DNA from: Priapulus caudatus
Lineage: Eukaryota > Priapulida > Priapulimorpha > Priapulimorphida > Priapulidae
Direction of reading: 5' to 3'
Assembly (NCBI RefSeq): GCF_000485595.1
Contig: NW_014577139.1
Coordinates: 496,788-525,325 of the forward strand
Length of the DNA: 28,538 nt
Shown here: positions 11,601-21,051 of the stretch, one piece after another
Layout of the letters: every line of letters starts with the position of its first letter
Position numbering within the stretch: the stretch's first letter is position 1
Made by a program: the position numbers and the translations under genes
Notes under the pieces: generated by a model
What the model saw: only the letters and a program-made list of their open reading frames with translations
Database searches by the model: none
What the model was told of the DNA's origin: nothing

Positions 11601-14283
11601 ATACATTCTCAATGAGTACTGTTGCCTTGATGGTGCCACGTGGCAACCCAAGCTTAAACACAGTAACATAATGGGCTTTATGGTGGGACAAATGGAAAGT
11701 AACACTAAATTGGACAAATAAATTAATAAAATAACACAAAAATAAAAATAAAAATTATACAAATAAAAGCGTTCAAACGAAGCAGAACAACAGCAAAAGA
11801 ACAAATATAAAGATTGAGTGCTAACATGACTTCCTTATAGCGGTTTAAATGTGTCATCATATAGGTACCTTGCTCTGAGACCAGATGAAGAGTTCGTTCC
11901 ACAGACGTGCCTCCATATAGCTTTCCACCTGTAAATGTTATGTGCTTCAGATATCCTATTTACTCCCCTCCAAGAAATTAGGACAAAATACTGAACATGA
12001 CATCAATTTCTATTATATAACAGTATTTTAAATGATCACAAATAATATTATTGATCCCATAATTACCCATAATGCATAAAATTGTAATTAGTTTCTAATT
12101 AGATACATACTAATTTCTAATACATACTTCCACATTCCTCAAAGTTAGCATACGTATTCATATATACCTTTGATAAGTAGAAGAAGGGCCCACTTCCAGA
12201 TTCCCAGAGCAGCTTTGCATTGTGGTACGTAAGCAGAGCAAAATCGAACAGTGGTCCTGGTATTTTTCTCCCATCGACCTGTGTATCACACGTACACATT
12301 GTGAAATCAATTCAGCCAGTATATTGCAGTGCCAATTTCTTCCTAGTGTGTGAAATAAACTATACAGACATTAAAGCAAAATTGGTTTCAGATAGTGATT
12401 ATATGGACTGGTCTTTAAAGATGAAGTGTTTTCATTTATTTTACTATTAAAGCACACCACAAAGTGGCGCAGATAAGGTCTATGTCCCCTTGACCTCTGT
12501 TTGACCTCGCCCGTTTAGCTATTTCTGACTAATATATATATATATATAATATATAATATATAGGGTTAGGGTTAGGGTTAGGGTTAGGGTTAGGGTTAGG
12601 GTTAGGGTTAGGATTAGGGTTAGGGTTAGGGTTAGTCAGAAATAGCTAAACGAGCGAGGTCAAACAGAGGTCAGGGGGACATAGACCCTACGAGCCAAAG
12701 TGGCTGATATATATTCACTGATTTACTAATTTCATTATTGCTAACCTGCTTTTACTGATTCACCATACACTCTATGTTCGATGGGTATCACAAATTATTT
12801 CTAATATAATATATTAATCAGAACTGAGAAAGTTTTCACTTTCGCAAATCAAAAGCTAGTAAGAAATCTAACAAGTCATTGTTACCAGTATGTTGTGTTC
12901 TGTCATGTTCCATGCTCTTGGTCTCAGCATGAGAATGGGGGCATTAGCAATACTTGGTACACCTACAAACAAAAACTGTCATGAAGCCATATGATATCTA
13001 TTATCAGAGGTAAGGCAAGTCACTATAATAAGCACTTGTTTATATAGACAATTTGTTGCTGTGACATGAACAGGCTGAGGACAATGTGAACGATGTCACA
13101 ATGGCTACTAAATGAACAATCATATATACACTCTTTATATGGACCATCCCTGCAGTTTCCCCATCCTACCTGGAATTTCACCATGGACTGCTCTATAAAC
13201 GTTGTAATGTCCCAGGAGTTGGTTGGGCCAAGAAGGGCAGTGTCCATCATCAAAATCTGTCTGAGCATTATAAATTGCAGCAATGTAAAGAATGAAAGAT
13301 TCCATACTATATATCAATTATACTCTAAAATGGACCTAGTACCACATGTGATGAGACACATAATTCTACCTATAGCTTTACAATTATTAGAAGGGGCGGT
13401 TATAGCCTATTTCTATACGGACCCTGTCATATTTTCTATTATAACAGGCAGTCCTTCTAGCATTTTTCCTTCACATTTTCCTGTATAAAAACAATGAGAA
13501 AGCTGTCCAACCACTAGGTGTAGTTCTAACTGCCAATCATGTCTTGTTTTCTTAACCTAAGAATTAGCCGGTGGAGTATGACAGTCTACAGGTACCTTTT
13601 ATTATAGCTCTCACCTGTACTCCCTGTGCATTCGACTGCAATGATCTCTCAAAATGGTTCGTGTTCGCAGGTGAAACATCCCCGAGGTCCACATGGCGCT
13701 TCCTGAGGCGAGGTGGCAGAGGTGCACAAGTCCATTCCATCTCTCTAATGTACTGTGTCTCAATGGGGAAATCTGGCAGCTTTTCGCCTTCATCGAGGCC
13801 AAGTTTCTTTATGGTTCTGTTGCTCAGGATCTACATACATGTGTATTTTAATAAACATATCCAACTATAACCTCTGGGTTTATGTACTTCATACATGTAC
13901 CAATGTCTAACTGTACTAATTAGCTCACAGGCCACATTATATGGTATGTACATGGAGAAGAGACTCTCTTCACAACTTGACACTTGCCTCCATCTGCTAA
14001 CACATACATTCCTGCTCTGCATAAATACTAACAACTATTATGCATGGCAATACTAACAATCGTTATATGGCTGCAGTGTATACTATATTGTAACTGGTGA
14101 AAAGCATATGTGATGGTGGATGAAATGCCATCTTTCTACTCGTATACCTACCTCATCCACTTTAGGATTAAATTTGGATGCCATGGCAGCAATAAACTCA
14201 ACAGCACCACTAGTAAGCAGAATTTTAAATTCTACTTCCAGGTTAGTGGGTGGCACCTCCACTTCCACGTTCTTTACACCCAT
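8622..14283 (-). CDS. Malate synthase, peroxisomal (glyoxylate cycle), 12 coding exons
   Basis: Malate synthase condenses glyoxylate with acetyl-CoA to malate. Exons in transcription order: 14152-14283, 13615-13830, 13170-13260, 12886-12962, 12168-12278, 11869-11928, 11496-11652, 10711-10882, 10510-10618, 9722-9887, 9282-9349 and 8622-8906. All introns are GT-AG and all phases agree, giving 1644 nt: 547 residues plus TGA, normal for malate synthase A-type enzymes. Family landmarks are [14 protein letters not shown] (about residue 118 on), LRPRAW with Arg162, [12 protein letters not shown] with metal-ligand Glu244, GLNCGIWDY with Asp272, and [12 protein letters not shown] with the catalytic-base Asp443. 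The last residues, Ser-Lys-Leu, form a canonical type 1 peroxisomal targeting signal. The family signature continues after WDY with Ser-Ala instead of an aliphatic residue and Phe. The chosen ATG follows an acceptor-like ttttcag, so an upstream 5' exon is likely and a few N-terminal residues could be missing. Unlike the nematode enzyme, no isocitrate lyase is fused to it. Confidence 0.95.
10283..10374. repeat. Perfect 35-bp inverted repeat (hairpin) in malate synthase intron 9
   Basis: The left arm 10283-10317 and right arm 10340-10374 are exact reverse complements, separated by a 22-nt AT-rich loop. A transcript of either strand would fold into a long stem. It looks like a foldback or MITE-type insertion, or a recent inverted duplication. 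No open frame is present. Confidence 0.9.
10453..10477. repeat. (TA)n microsatellite in malate synthase intron 9
   Basis: About a dozen TA units lie just downstream (on the minus strand) of exon 9. Simple-sequence repeat. Confidence 0.85.
11010..11370. repeat. Possible dispersed repeat in malate synthase intron 7
   Basis: This part of intron 7 is richer in CpG and GC than the rest of the intron. It has an A-box-like TAGCCGAATGG (11127-11137) and a B-box-like GGTTTGAACTC (11322-11332) on the plus strand. Their spacing of about 185 bp is too long for a normal tRNA-type promoter, so a tRNA-derived SINE is only a weak guess. There is no second copy in this window. Confidence 0.25.
12476..12689. 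repeat. Inverted-repeat cassette enclosing a TTAGGG telomere-like array
   Basis: Arms 12476-12531 and 12633-12689 are inverted copies of about 57 bp with three mismatches. Between them lie an AT-repeat (about 12532-12560) and twelve tandem AGGGTT hexamers (12562-12633), the ninth being AGGATT. Each arm carries two AGGTCA half-sites in direct repeat with 5-bp spacing (12491-12507 and 12657-12673). Each arm's outer end contains the motif gacatagacc, which recurs at 21451, 24510 and 25726. The cassette lies inside malate synthase intron 4. Confidence 0.9.
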
Positions 14284-14407
14284 CTGAAAATGAGATACAG
14301 ATTGCAGACAGACCAATGACAATCACATGGGTTTCTCCCCAGTAGTCTTGATAGAAAATGAAACAGTTAGATCTATCAAACTGTTTATGGTACCAACTCA
14401 ATGGTTC

Positions 14408-14780
14408 ATTCCTGGTTGGCCTACTCCCATTTCGCCTACGGCAAAATTCCCATTCCACCAACAACAAAATTCCCAGTTGGCCTATACTCCCAATTCGTCT
14501 ATGCTCAAAATCTACCACATTCCCATTTCGTCTACGATCGGTTTGTTCACTAAATAATCATTTATGAATAATAAAACATGGTTTTGATTGGCAGGAACCA
14601 GAAGAAAACATAGGTACAAATAATGAGAACACAACTTGACACAAATATAAAGCATATACAGTAGCATAAAAATGAAACAATGGTAGTAGGCAAAATATGA
14701 ATATTGCCAATTCTGAGAGTAGACAAAATTGGTAGGCGAAATGGGACGTAGACAAAATGGGAGTAGGCCAACTGGGATGT
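14408..14780. mobile_element. Non-autonomous element with terminal inverted repeats
   Basis: The left end (14415-14439) reads gttggcctactcccatttcg and the right end (14732-14772) is its near reverse complement. Inside each end, a motif like cccatttcg(c/t)ctac is repeated several times. No transposase is encoded. The element lies about 130 bp upstream of the first coding exon of malate synthase, so it is probably in an upstream intron or the 5' flank. I see no certain target-site duplication. Confidence 0.6.
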
Positions 14781-14960
14781 TACCGACTCGGTTACCCCAT
14801 TAAAAACCTGACGTAAAGAAATTGGCAAGGGTGATGCACTCCCAGATTTCTCGTATTGTAGTAGTAATGACAATGTATTGTAGAGTACTTGTCTTGTCTG
14901 GTACTGTACTAATCGCCGGTGTGGCTATAGACGTACAGGTCAATATGGATCGCTTAAACG

Positions 14961-15975
14961 CTAAATTTTCTTCACGTTTTCTTTACCGCTGTTAATTAAG
15001 TTTTTAAATGAAGCCACATCAGGAGCAGTCTTGGTAGTAGGTGGTAGTGCATTCCATGTTGGTATTGGCAAGGGATAAAGCGAGTATCTATAACAGTCTT
15101 TGTTGGGATGAATGACATTGTAATTCAGTTCATGTGTTTGACGAGTAGTGGGTCTGGCTGAAGCATTGCTTGCCAGGTGGTGACTGATGTTGGATGGAGA
15201 ATGTGTGTGAGTTTCTTTATATATAGTTATGAGACGTGCCTTTTCCCTTCTGCCTTGAAGTGTATCCCAGTTGAGATCACAAAGCATATCAGTAACTCTG
15301 CTGGTGCGTCTGTAGTCATTTTTGACTAACCTAACAACCCTCCGCTGGACCTTTTCTAAATTGTCCTGATGAATTTTCTGGTATGGGTCCCAGATTAGGC
15401 TGCAATATTCCAGCCTTGGCCTCAAGGTTTTTATAAGAAATTTCTTTGGTGTGAGGGGAACAGTTCCCTATGTTCCTTTTCAGCAATCCCAAAATACTGT
15501 TTGCTTTGTTAACGGTCAGATTTATGTGGTTAGCCCACGATAAATTGCTGGATATCTCAATCCCCAAGTAAGGATGGTGATCCACAGATTTGAGAGTAGA
15601 ACTTCCCATGCGATAGTGGTGTGTGGTGAGACTTTTCTGATGGATCACGTGCATGATGAAACACTTGGAAGTATTAAAATTAATCTGCCAAGTTTCCTCC
15701 CATTTACAAAAAGAGTTGATGTCTTCCTGTAAGGTATCACAGTTCTCAGGGGAGTTGATAGTTTTGTACAAAATCAAATCATCTGCAAAAGGTCTCACTT
15801 CAGATGTTACTCACTCTGTGAGATCGTTTATGTATGCTAAAAACAACAGGGGACGAAGAACAGTCCCCTGGGGGAACTCCAGAAATTACTGATGAGCTAG
15901 GGGATGCCTGGCCATCAATGACGACACTTTTCTGGCATTCTGTCAGGAAGCCCTTGATCCATGACAGGGTGCAAA
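14961..15975 (-). mobile_element. CR1/L2-like LINE relic, reverse transcriptase
   Basis: Minus-strand translation gives, from 5' to 3', SWIKGFLTECQKSVVIDGQ, ISGVP, RPFADDLILYKT (palm box with the Asp pair), FNTSKCFIMHV, YLGIEISSNLSWANHI, then RPRLEYCSLIWDPYQK, NLEKVQRRVVRLV and a C-terminus ending GKENVKKI before TAA. These are reverse transcriptase blocks of CR1/L2-type non-LTR elements. One extra C at about 15870-15874 breaks the frame after GVP, a TGA follows at about 15811, and another one-base shift lies near 15420. The copy is 5'-truncated within the RT domain, with no endonuclease, so it is inactive. Confidence 0.85.
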
Positions 15976-16560
15976 AAAGAAAATGGTTGCCCGGAGGCAA
16001 AAGTCACTTGCCCGAAAAACATAAAGAAATACATAAGATTTTTTATGGGGCTGGATCGTAAGCGCAGAGAATATAGCGGTGCATGCATGCAGATATAATA
16101 GACTGACAGCACAGTATACAGTGGATCTGTTTTTGTGTACTTCGATCAGCAAAGAAAATCCTCATTCACAGGTTGCAGTAGAGGTGCAAACATTTGAGGT
16201 TTGAGATTTACGCTGATCACGTAATGACCATGCCTGGTCTGGGGGCCTGGTTTACATGTTGCTGTGTGCATGTTGTATATATCACTGTATCCACCGATTG
16301 TTTCATTCGCATTCTTTTTTTCATTGAAATCTTGTTGCAGCAAGGCAGCGCAATGTTGTGTCTGTGCAAAACAATGCAAGGGACGGGTGGAAACAGAAAA
16401 ATATCATTATGTCTAGTAGGGCTGTAACGATCCACCGAAATCGAATCGGATCGCGATTTTCTTCCCTCGATCCGATCCTCGATATTTTTCCCCGTATTTT
16501 CGATTCCACTTCGATACCACTTTTTTCCTCCAATAGATGGCGGCACTACGCCAAATTTTT
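15976..16560. other. Intergenic, no gene recognised
   Basis: No exon or transposon coding is seen. At 16422-16510 the tract agggctgtaacgatcc, followed by ATCGAT/GATCCGATC-rich sequence, resembles ends of some hAT-type non-autonomous elements. No matching opposite end was found, so it is left uncalled. Confidence 0.3.
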
Positions 16561-16565
16561 AAATA

Positions 16566-16633
16566 CGCCTACTACTACTACTACTACTACCACTGCTACT
16601 ACTACTATACTACTACTAGTACTACTATTACGC
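16566..16633. repeat. (TAC)n trinucleotide microsatellite
   Basis: About twenty TAC/ACT units with a few interruptions. They explain a run of Thr codons in a short open frame, which is not a gene. Confidence 0.85.
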
Positions 16634-16749
16634 CAAATTGTTAAATAAAATTGAGAAAAAAGAAAGAATGTAATAGTTGGTTAAGAGTTTTTATTGCAAA
16701 ATAATGAAAATATAAAAAATAAAATCAATCATCATTCGTCCCATACCAT

Positions 16750-16995
16750 CTAATGAGGCACACACGCTCACACATATACACGTCACGTCATGTTCATTGA
16801 TGCTGTACACGCGATGTTTGTCATCTGATGGCAGCAACGCCCCGACGTGCGACGCCCGCACCCACGCACGCACACACGCACACATAGACACGTCATGTCT
16901 ATGCATTGCGCACCGCCCTCCCCCCCCCTTCATTGGCATGCGCCTTGCTGTAGGTATTCTGTATTTACACGCGTCGCTCGCTCGCTCGCTCGTGA
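16750..16995. repeat. CA/CACG simple repeats, a duplicated short tract and (CGCT)n
   Basis: Two similar tracts of about 35 bp (near 16756-16792 and 16865-16900) each contain cacaca and acacgtca. They are followed by a C9 run (16920-16928) and a CGCT tetranucleotide repeat (16974-16992). Open frames here are low-complexity. Confidence 0.6.
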
Positions 16996-17139
16996 CCCGG
17001 GCTCGTCACATAAAAACTGCGTCCAACACGTGCCATCCATTACCCGCCTTATCGCTACGTCTGATCGCGCAGCGACCGTATATATATACATGCTAAACAG
17101 CTATATATCTATGAATATATACATCCGCATTCATTCTGT

Positions 17140-17480
17140 GCCGTCGCAAGGATTTATATTCATACGCTGACGCCACTGTGTCTACACTTGTTAACCTTCG
17201 CAAGTATATACATACCTATATATGCCGTTCTCGGGAACGCAAGCATATATATATCATATATAAATCCCTATCTCAAAGTTTCTAGTCGCACAGCTTTTAT
17301 ATCCACGCATCGGTCGCAGGAGTCGCAAGCATTTCCACATTGCCGAAGTATATACATACCTATACGCCGCTTTCTCACCAACATAAGGATATATATATTA
17401 TATATACATCCCTACTCACCATCTCACACATCGCCATGCCAAAGTGTGTGGTCGCAAAGGCTTTATATTCATGCATAGGG
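17140..17480 (+). repeat. Degenerate tandem repeat, unit about 143-165 bp
   Basis: The landmark gtcgca, then ttatat and ca(t/c)acgc, occurs near 17142, 17286 and 17452. The landmark agtatatacatacctata occurs at 17203 and 17346. This gives two to three diverged head-to-tail units, each with an internal AT palindrome. It explains the repeated Ile/Tyr-rich open frames here. Confidence 0.5.
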
Positions 17481-17544
17481 AAAGTACGTAGTCGCAGTCG
17501 CAGAGTCGCACGCAGAGAGAGAAAGAGAAGAGAGGGGGAGGGGG

Positions 17545-17604
17545 AGGTGTGTATATGTGTGTATGTGTGTGTATATATGCGTATATGTGTGTATATCTGT
17601 GTAT

Positions 17605-17650
<46 letters not shown>

Positions 17651-17830
17651 GGTATATAATAATTATATATATTTATATAACACGTGTGTATGTGTATATT
17701 ATATGTAGTAACATATATCATCAATATATATGATAATACATATATCTAGATATATAGTAATATACAATATATATATAATATATATATAATTAGTTATATA
17801 TATATTTTTATATATATCTCTGTATATATG
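17545..17830. repeat. AT-rich TATA/GTGTAT simple-sequence region
   Basis: A (GTGTATAT)n tract grades into a pure (TA)n run (about 17609-17645) and then mixed tatata repeats. No gene. Confidence 0.85.
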
Positions 17831-17851
17831 CAGTCGCACATAGAGTGTTTA

Positions 17852-19000
17852 GCAATAGTGGCGCCATCTAATCGCACAAAAAGTCCTTTTATTGACCGCA
17901 TTTGTTTCTTCGTCTTGAGCGTCACTACGCCTACTCCCTAACCCAAACACTAACCGCCTACCCTAATCCTAACTTAACGCAAGTAGTACAGGGTACGTTC
18001 CGGTATAACCGATCGGCGTCCCACCCAGGTGCCGTGGCGTATTGTTACCGAACAACATAGACCCCTATATGATTGAGTAATAGTCTAATAATAGGCTAAT
18101 CAATACATGCCAAAGCGTAGGTCAAGCACACGGGCGTGGGCGTCAAAACACGCACAACACCGTCAAGGCCCACCGCCACGCGGATTGACTTTACCATATA
18201 TAAAAATTAAGATAATCCCAGGACAATAAAATATACTAGAGTAGACTATATATTATATAATGGAGGAACGACACCTCATATACTGTACACACCTATCGTG
18301 TCTCTATATTAAAATCTATGGCTTGCATCAAACACCATACTCATAGTAACATTAATGTTAACATTTTTAACTAACCACCTAATGGAGCTACGGTCAAACA
18401 CAGGGCGTATTACATGCCGTTGTCTTTGTGCAAATTTCTATTGTGGAACAGTGCGTCTGCTCAGCCGTGGCGTTACGTGCTCCAGTGTTGCAGATAACAC
18501 ATTATGCAGGCGAGCATTTAGTACCAATTAGTCGCGAGTAATAGGCGAAGATAGAGTAATAAACATTAACTTTGTAGTAAATAATCTCGGATGCAAGCTT
18601 GTAAGTTGCTAGAATCGCATGATTGTCCGTCCGGTCGGTCCGGTCCGATCTTCATTGTACAACAGTTGGCCACTAACCCAATACACCAAACCAGCCAATA
18701 AACCAAACCGTATAAAATCTTAACCCGCTCGACGTACGGTCACGATATTGTCATATCGGGGGGGACGTCAAACGAGTTGGGATGTCGAAGTGGGGGTCAA
18801 AGGTCAAAGTTCAGAGGTGTAAAAGTAAGGGGAAATTACCCTTACTTAAGGTATAGGGAGGAAATGCGACTTGCGGCCAAATCTAAACGGAGCTCGAGCT
18901 AGCACGTGATCAGTGGTTTGTGGTATAGCATCATGGTAGGAAAAGCCATCACTGTAGCCGAAAGTTGGAGTCAAGGCAATGGGAAGGGCCAGATTTTAGA
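17852..19000 (+). repeat. Repeat block B, copy 1
   Basis: This matches 24182-25320 in the same order. Shared landmarks are tagtggcgccatcta, cctactccctaaccc with degenerate CCCTAA-type units, gggtacgttccggtata, catagacccctatatga, caagcacacg, a ctatatattatataat tract, tggagctacgg, the GTCC microsatellite and the R1 sequence. Copies B1 and B2 show many indels and some substitutions. No coding capacity is visible. Confidence 0.75.
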
Positions 19001-19240
19001 CATTTTCTGAGGACATGTCTGACGGAGTGATTGAAAAAAAAACTTTTTGGTTCAGCGGTGACGTAGCATTTGTTACTGGTTTGATTGAATAGCATAAATA
19101 TAAGCCGTCTCTGAACATGCGAAGAGAAGTGCTAGGATAACCTGTTTGACCTCAGGATGGGGGGTTAAACATGGATTTGTTGACTATGGTCTGTTAGAAG
19201 ACTTTGACTGACCGGGTTTGCTCACGTAGAATCTAATACA
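18605..19240 (+). repeat. Dispersed repeat R1, copy b (longest of the B-linked copies)
   Basis: This is the reverse complement of 7945-8512 with moderate divergence and overlaps the 3' part of block B1. It has the triple half-site GGGTCA A AGGTCA A AGTTCA at 18794-18813, taaggtatagggaggaaatg, cattttctgaggacatgtc and catggatttgttgac near 19170. The copy at 25 kb stops shortly after the first half. Confidence 0.75.
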
Positions 19241-19521
19241 GTGCCTGGATGTTATGAGGCTACAATGTTCAGCAGGATATTTAAAGCTAAATTTTGATTA
19301 AGAAGGTTTATCTACCCCCCCTTAAATCGTATAATTTATGGCATTCTGTACCTGTCAGTATGTCTACATGTAAGTATGCCAGCCTTGCAGATCGCCGCAC
19401 CTCCACCCTCGCCACCAATTGGTATGTGGTGGTTGTACAAGTTAAACTGTTATGTTAAGCAGTGAACCCGTCTCGACTGATATGCACCTGTAGGAAAAAG
19501 AATGTTGGATTGAGTGCTTAC
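19241..19521. other. No gene recognised
   Basis: A transition between the end of R1 copy b and the candidate exon that follows. Apart from short poly-C/A runs there is no identifiable feature. Confidence 0.3.
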
Positions 19522-19975
19522 CTATTTAGATTATAGAAGATAGTTGTTAAGCTACTACGCACGATGGGAGGCTTCATCTCTAAATACTGAAGACACTTCA
19601 AACAAAGTACACAGCTCTCGTGGAACAACGATAAACCAGATCGCACCCGAACATTCTGTTGAGAAGGTTCCGTGATAACATCCCTGTGATGAGTCCAGCT
19701 GTTTCGGCGTCGTAATGCTGAAACACATTTGGGACTAACAGGGTTTACTAGAATCCCACCACTCCACCACAGAGTCACCGCAGTAGACGTTAGATGAGCG
19801 CTGTCGCTCCGCGGCACTTGTTTTATTGAGCCGTTCCAAGTGCCTGTGGCACACTGGGCTGTGGCTGCGCCTGTGGCTGTGACGTCTGTGATTGGAGCAG
19901 CCATGCCTACTTGTGGCTGTGGAACTGGGAGCAACTGCAAGGCTATGTTATTGATTCTGTTATTATAGCGTGCCT
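19522..19975 (-). other. Candidate internal exon of an unrecognised transcript
   Basis: On the minus strand this 454-nt segment is open in one frame. It starts after a good acceptor (cctcatctcctcag, 19976-19989) and ends at a consensus donor, AG then GTAAGC, with the gt at 19521-19520. The frame's stop codon spans that donor, so the whole exon is open. The peptide starts Ala/Gln/Pro-rich and later reads SALRRRNSWTHHRDVITEP. I do not recognise a family. Part of it (19782-19835) is a dispersed repeat also found at 7643-7700, which argues for a mobile or non-coding origin. Confidence 0.25.
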
Positions 19976-20008
19976 CTGAGGAGATGAGGTCAGTCAAGCT
20001 GAGAGGGT

Positions 20009-20078
20009 CTATAGCCCGCTTACATTAACTGCCGCTGGCTGGCTGGCTGCAGCGGCAGTTAATGTAAGCGGGCTATAG
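20009..20078. repeat. Perfect 29-bp inverted repeat with 12-nt (GGCT)n loop
   Basis: Arms 20009-20037 and 20050-20078 are exact reverse complements, starting ctatagcccgcttac. The loop is gctggctggctg. Directly downstream, gagctatgccggaac (about 20085) recurs at about 20840 next to the GGTATACC palindromes, so the hairpin probably belongs to the same repeat family. Confidence 0.9.
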
Positions 20079-20329
20079 TACTAGAGCTATGCCGGAACTA
20101 GCCCGACCAGGCTGTGCGACGGATTGTCTATACAGCCTGACACCCTTCCATACAAAAAACCTATCACCTCTGCAGATCTAGATGAATAACTCTGTATATC
20201 TCAAATAAAACTATTCTATTACCACCTTTGACTTGCCTTGTTTGAAATATGAATGTTAACTCACAGTTGTCCTGCTTCTGAACTAGAATGTATCTCTTAA
20301 TTCACGGTATAATCTGCTAATTCTCGCAG

Positions 20330-20690
20330 CATATCAACTTTCCAATCAGCTTTACGCGCCATGTTTAGCGAGGCACGGAAAACCCGAAACGGAAAAGACC
20401 CGCTAGAAAATACTACAGAAATAGTACAATGGCTCTCACGGCAATTACACACCAAAGCAAGTGAAACGATGTTCACAAATGTCTGGGCCATTTGTAAAAA
20501 CCTTAGATGACATGTTCTCGGATGTAGGGGTGGTTTACATGAGGACCGCAGATCGTTTAATTTCCTTTGTTCGATCCATTACGGATTTTAGTCACAGTCG
20601 GAATGATAGCAAACATGGCGGCGAATTCATAAATTTTGTCTCAAAAAGCCGCTGTAACCCCGTAATTACCCAGCGCATCGTAGCGCACTG
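20330..20690. promoter_or_regulatory. CpG-rich segment with opposed ATGs, possible promoter
   Basis: CpG dinucleotides are clustered here compared with the AT-rich flanks. On the minus strand, an ATG in good context (aacATGG, ATG at 20360-20362) opens MARKADWKVDMLRELADYT, which stops after 21 residues. On the plus strand, aacATGGCGGCG occurs at about 20614. A donor-like gtgagt lies downstream on the minus strand near 20258-20263. It could be a promoter with a first exon for a minus-strand transcript, perhaps the 5' end of the malate synthase gene 6 kb downstream. No direct evidence supports that link. Confidence 0.2.
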
Positions 20691-20837
20691 ATGGTTACAA
20701 GAAGGTGGACGTATACTGATTAATTTGGTATATCACATGTGTAGTGTTCTTTGGCGATACTTGGCAAATAAGGCAACTACGTGTTTAGCTGCAGCCAAGG
20801 TTTGAAACGGTATTCTAACCCTAGCAATACCGTTTCT

Positions 20838-21020
20838 TGGAGCTATGCCGGAACGTACCCTGGCCTGGGTAAGGTCCGGTATACCGGAACGTACCCTGGT
20901 ACTATATGTCGTACCCAAAGTTGGAATCTGCACAATCTCGAGATTGTGCAGCGATTGTGCTGCCCAAACTGAGGATTCCCTAGGTTGGCTGACCAATCTC
21001 AAGATTGGGCAAACTAAAAA
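20838..21020. repeat. Cluster of short palindromes (GGTATACC and CAATCTCGAGATTG types)
   Basis: Near-palindromes include 20867-20896, centred on ggtatacc, and the exact 24-bp palindrome 20928-20951, centred on tctcgaga. Inverted pairs of the type gcccaa...ttgggc occur up to 21010. Similar motifs recur at 21243-21330, 24437-24466 and 25517-25595. Confidence 0.7.
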
Positions 21021-21051
21021 CAGTCGGTGATTCAACAACCGCTTATAGCGA

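Noticed and set aside
12562-12633. True chromosome end marked by TTAGGG repeats
   Set aside because: The array is only about 72 bp, lies inside a malate synthase intron with exons on both sides, and is enclosed by inverted arms. It is interstitial.
16422-16510. hAT-type terminal repeat (agggctgtaacgat)
   Set aside because: No opposite terminal repeat or 8-bp target duplication was found nearby.
16694-17725. Several open frames of about 100 codons rich in Tyr, Ile, Thr and His
   Set aside because: All are explained by CA, CGCT, TA and GTGTAT simple repeats or the degenerate tandem array.
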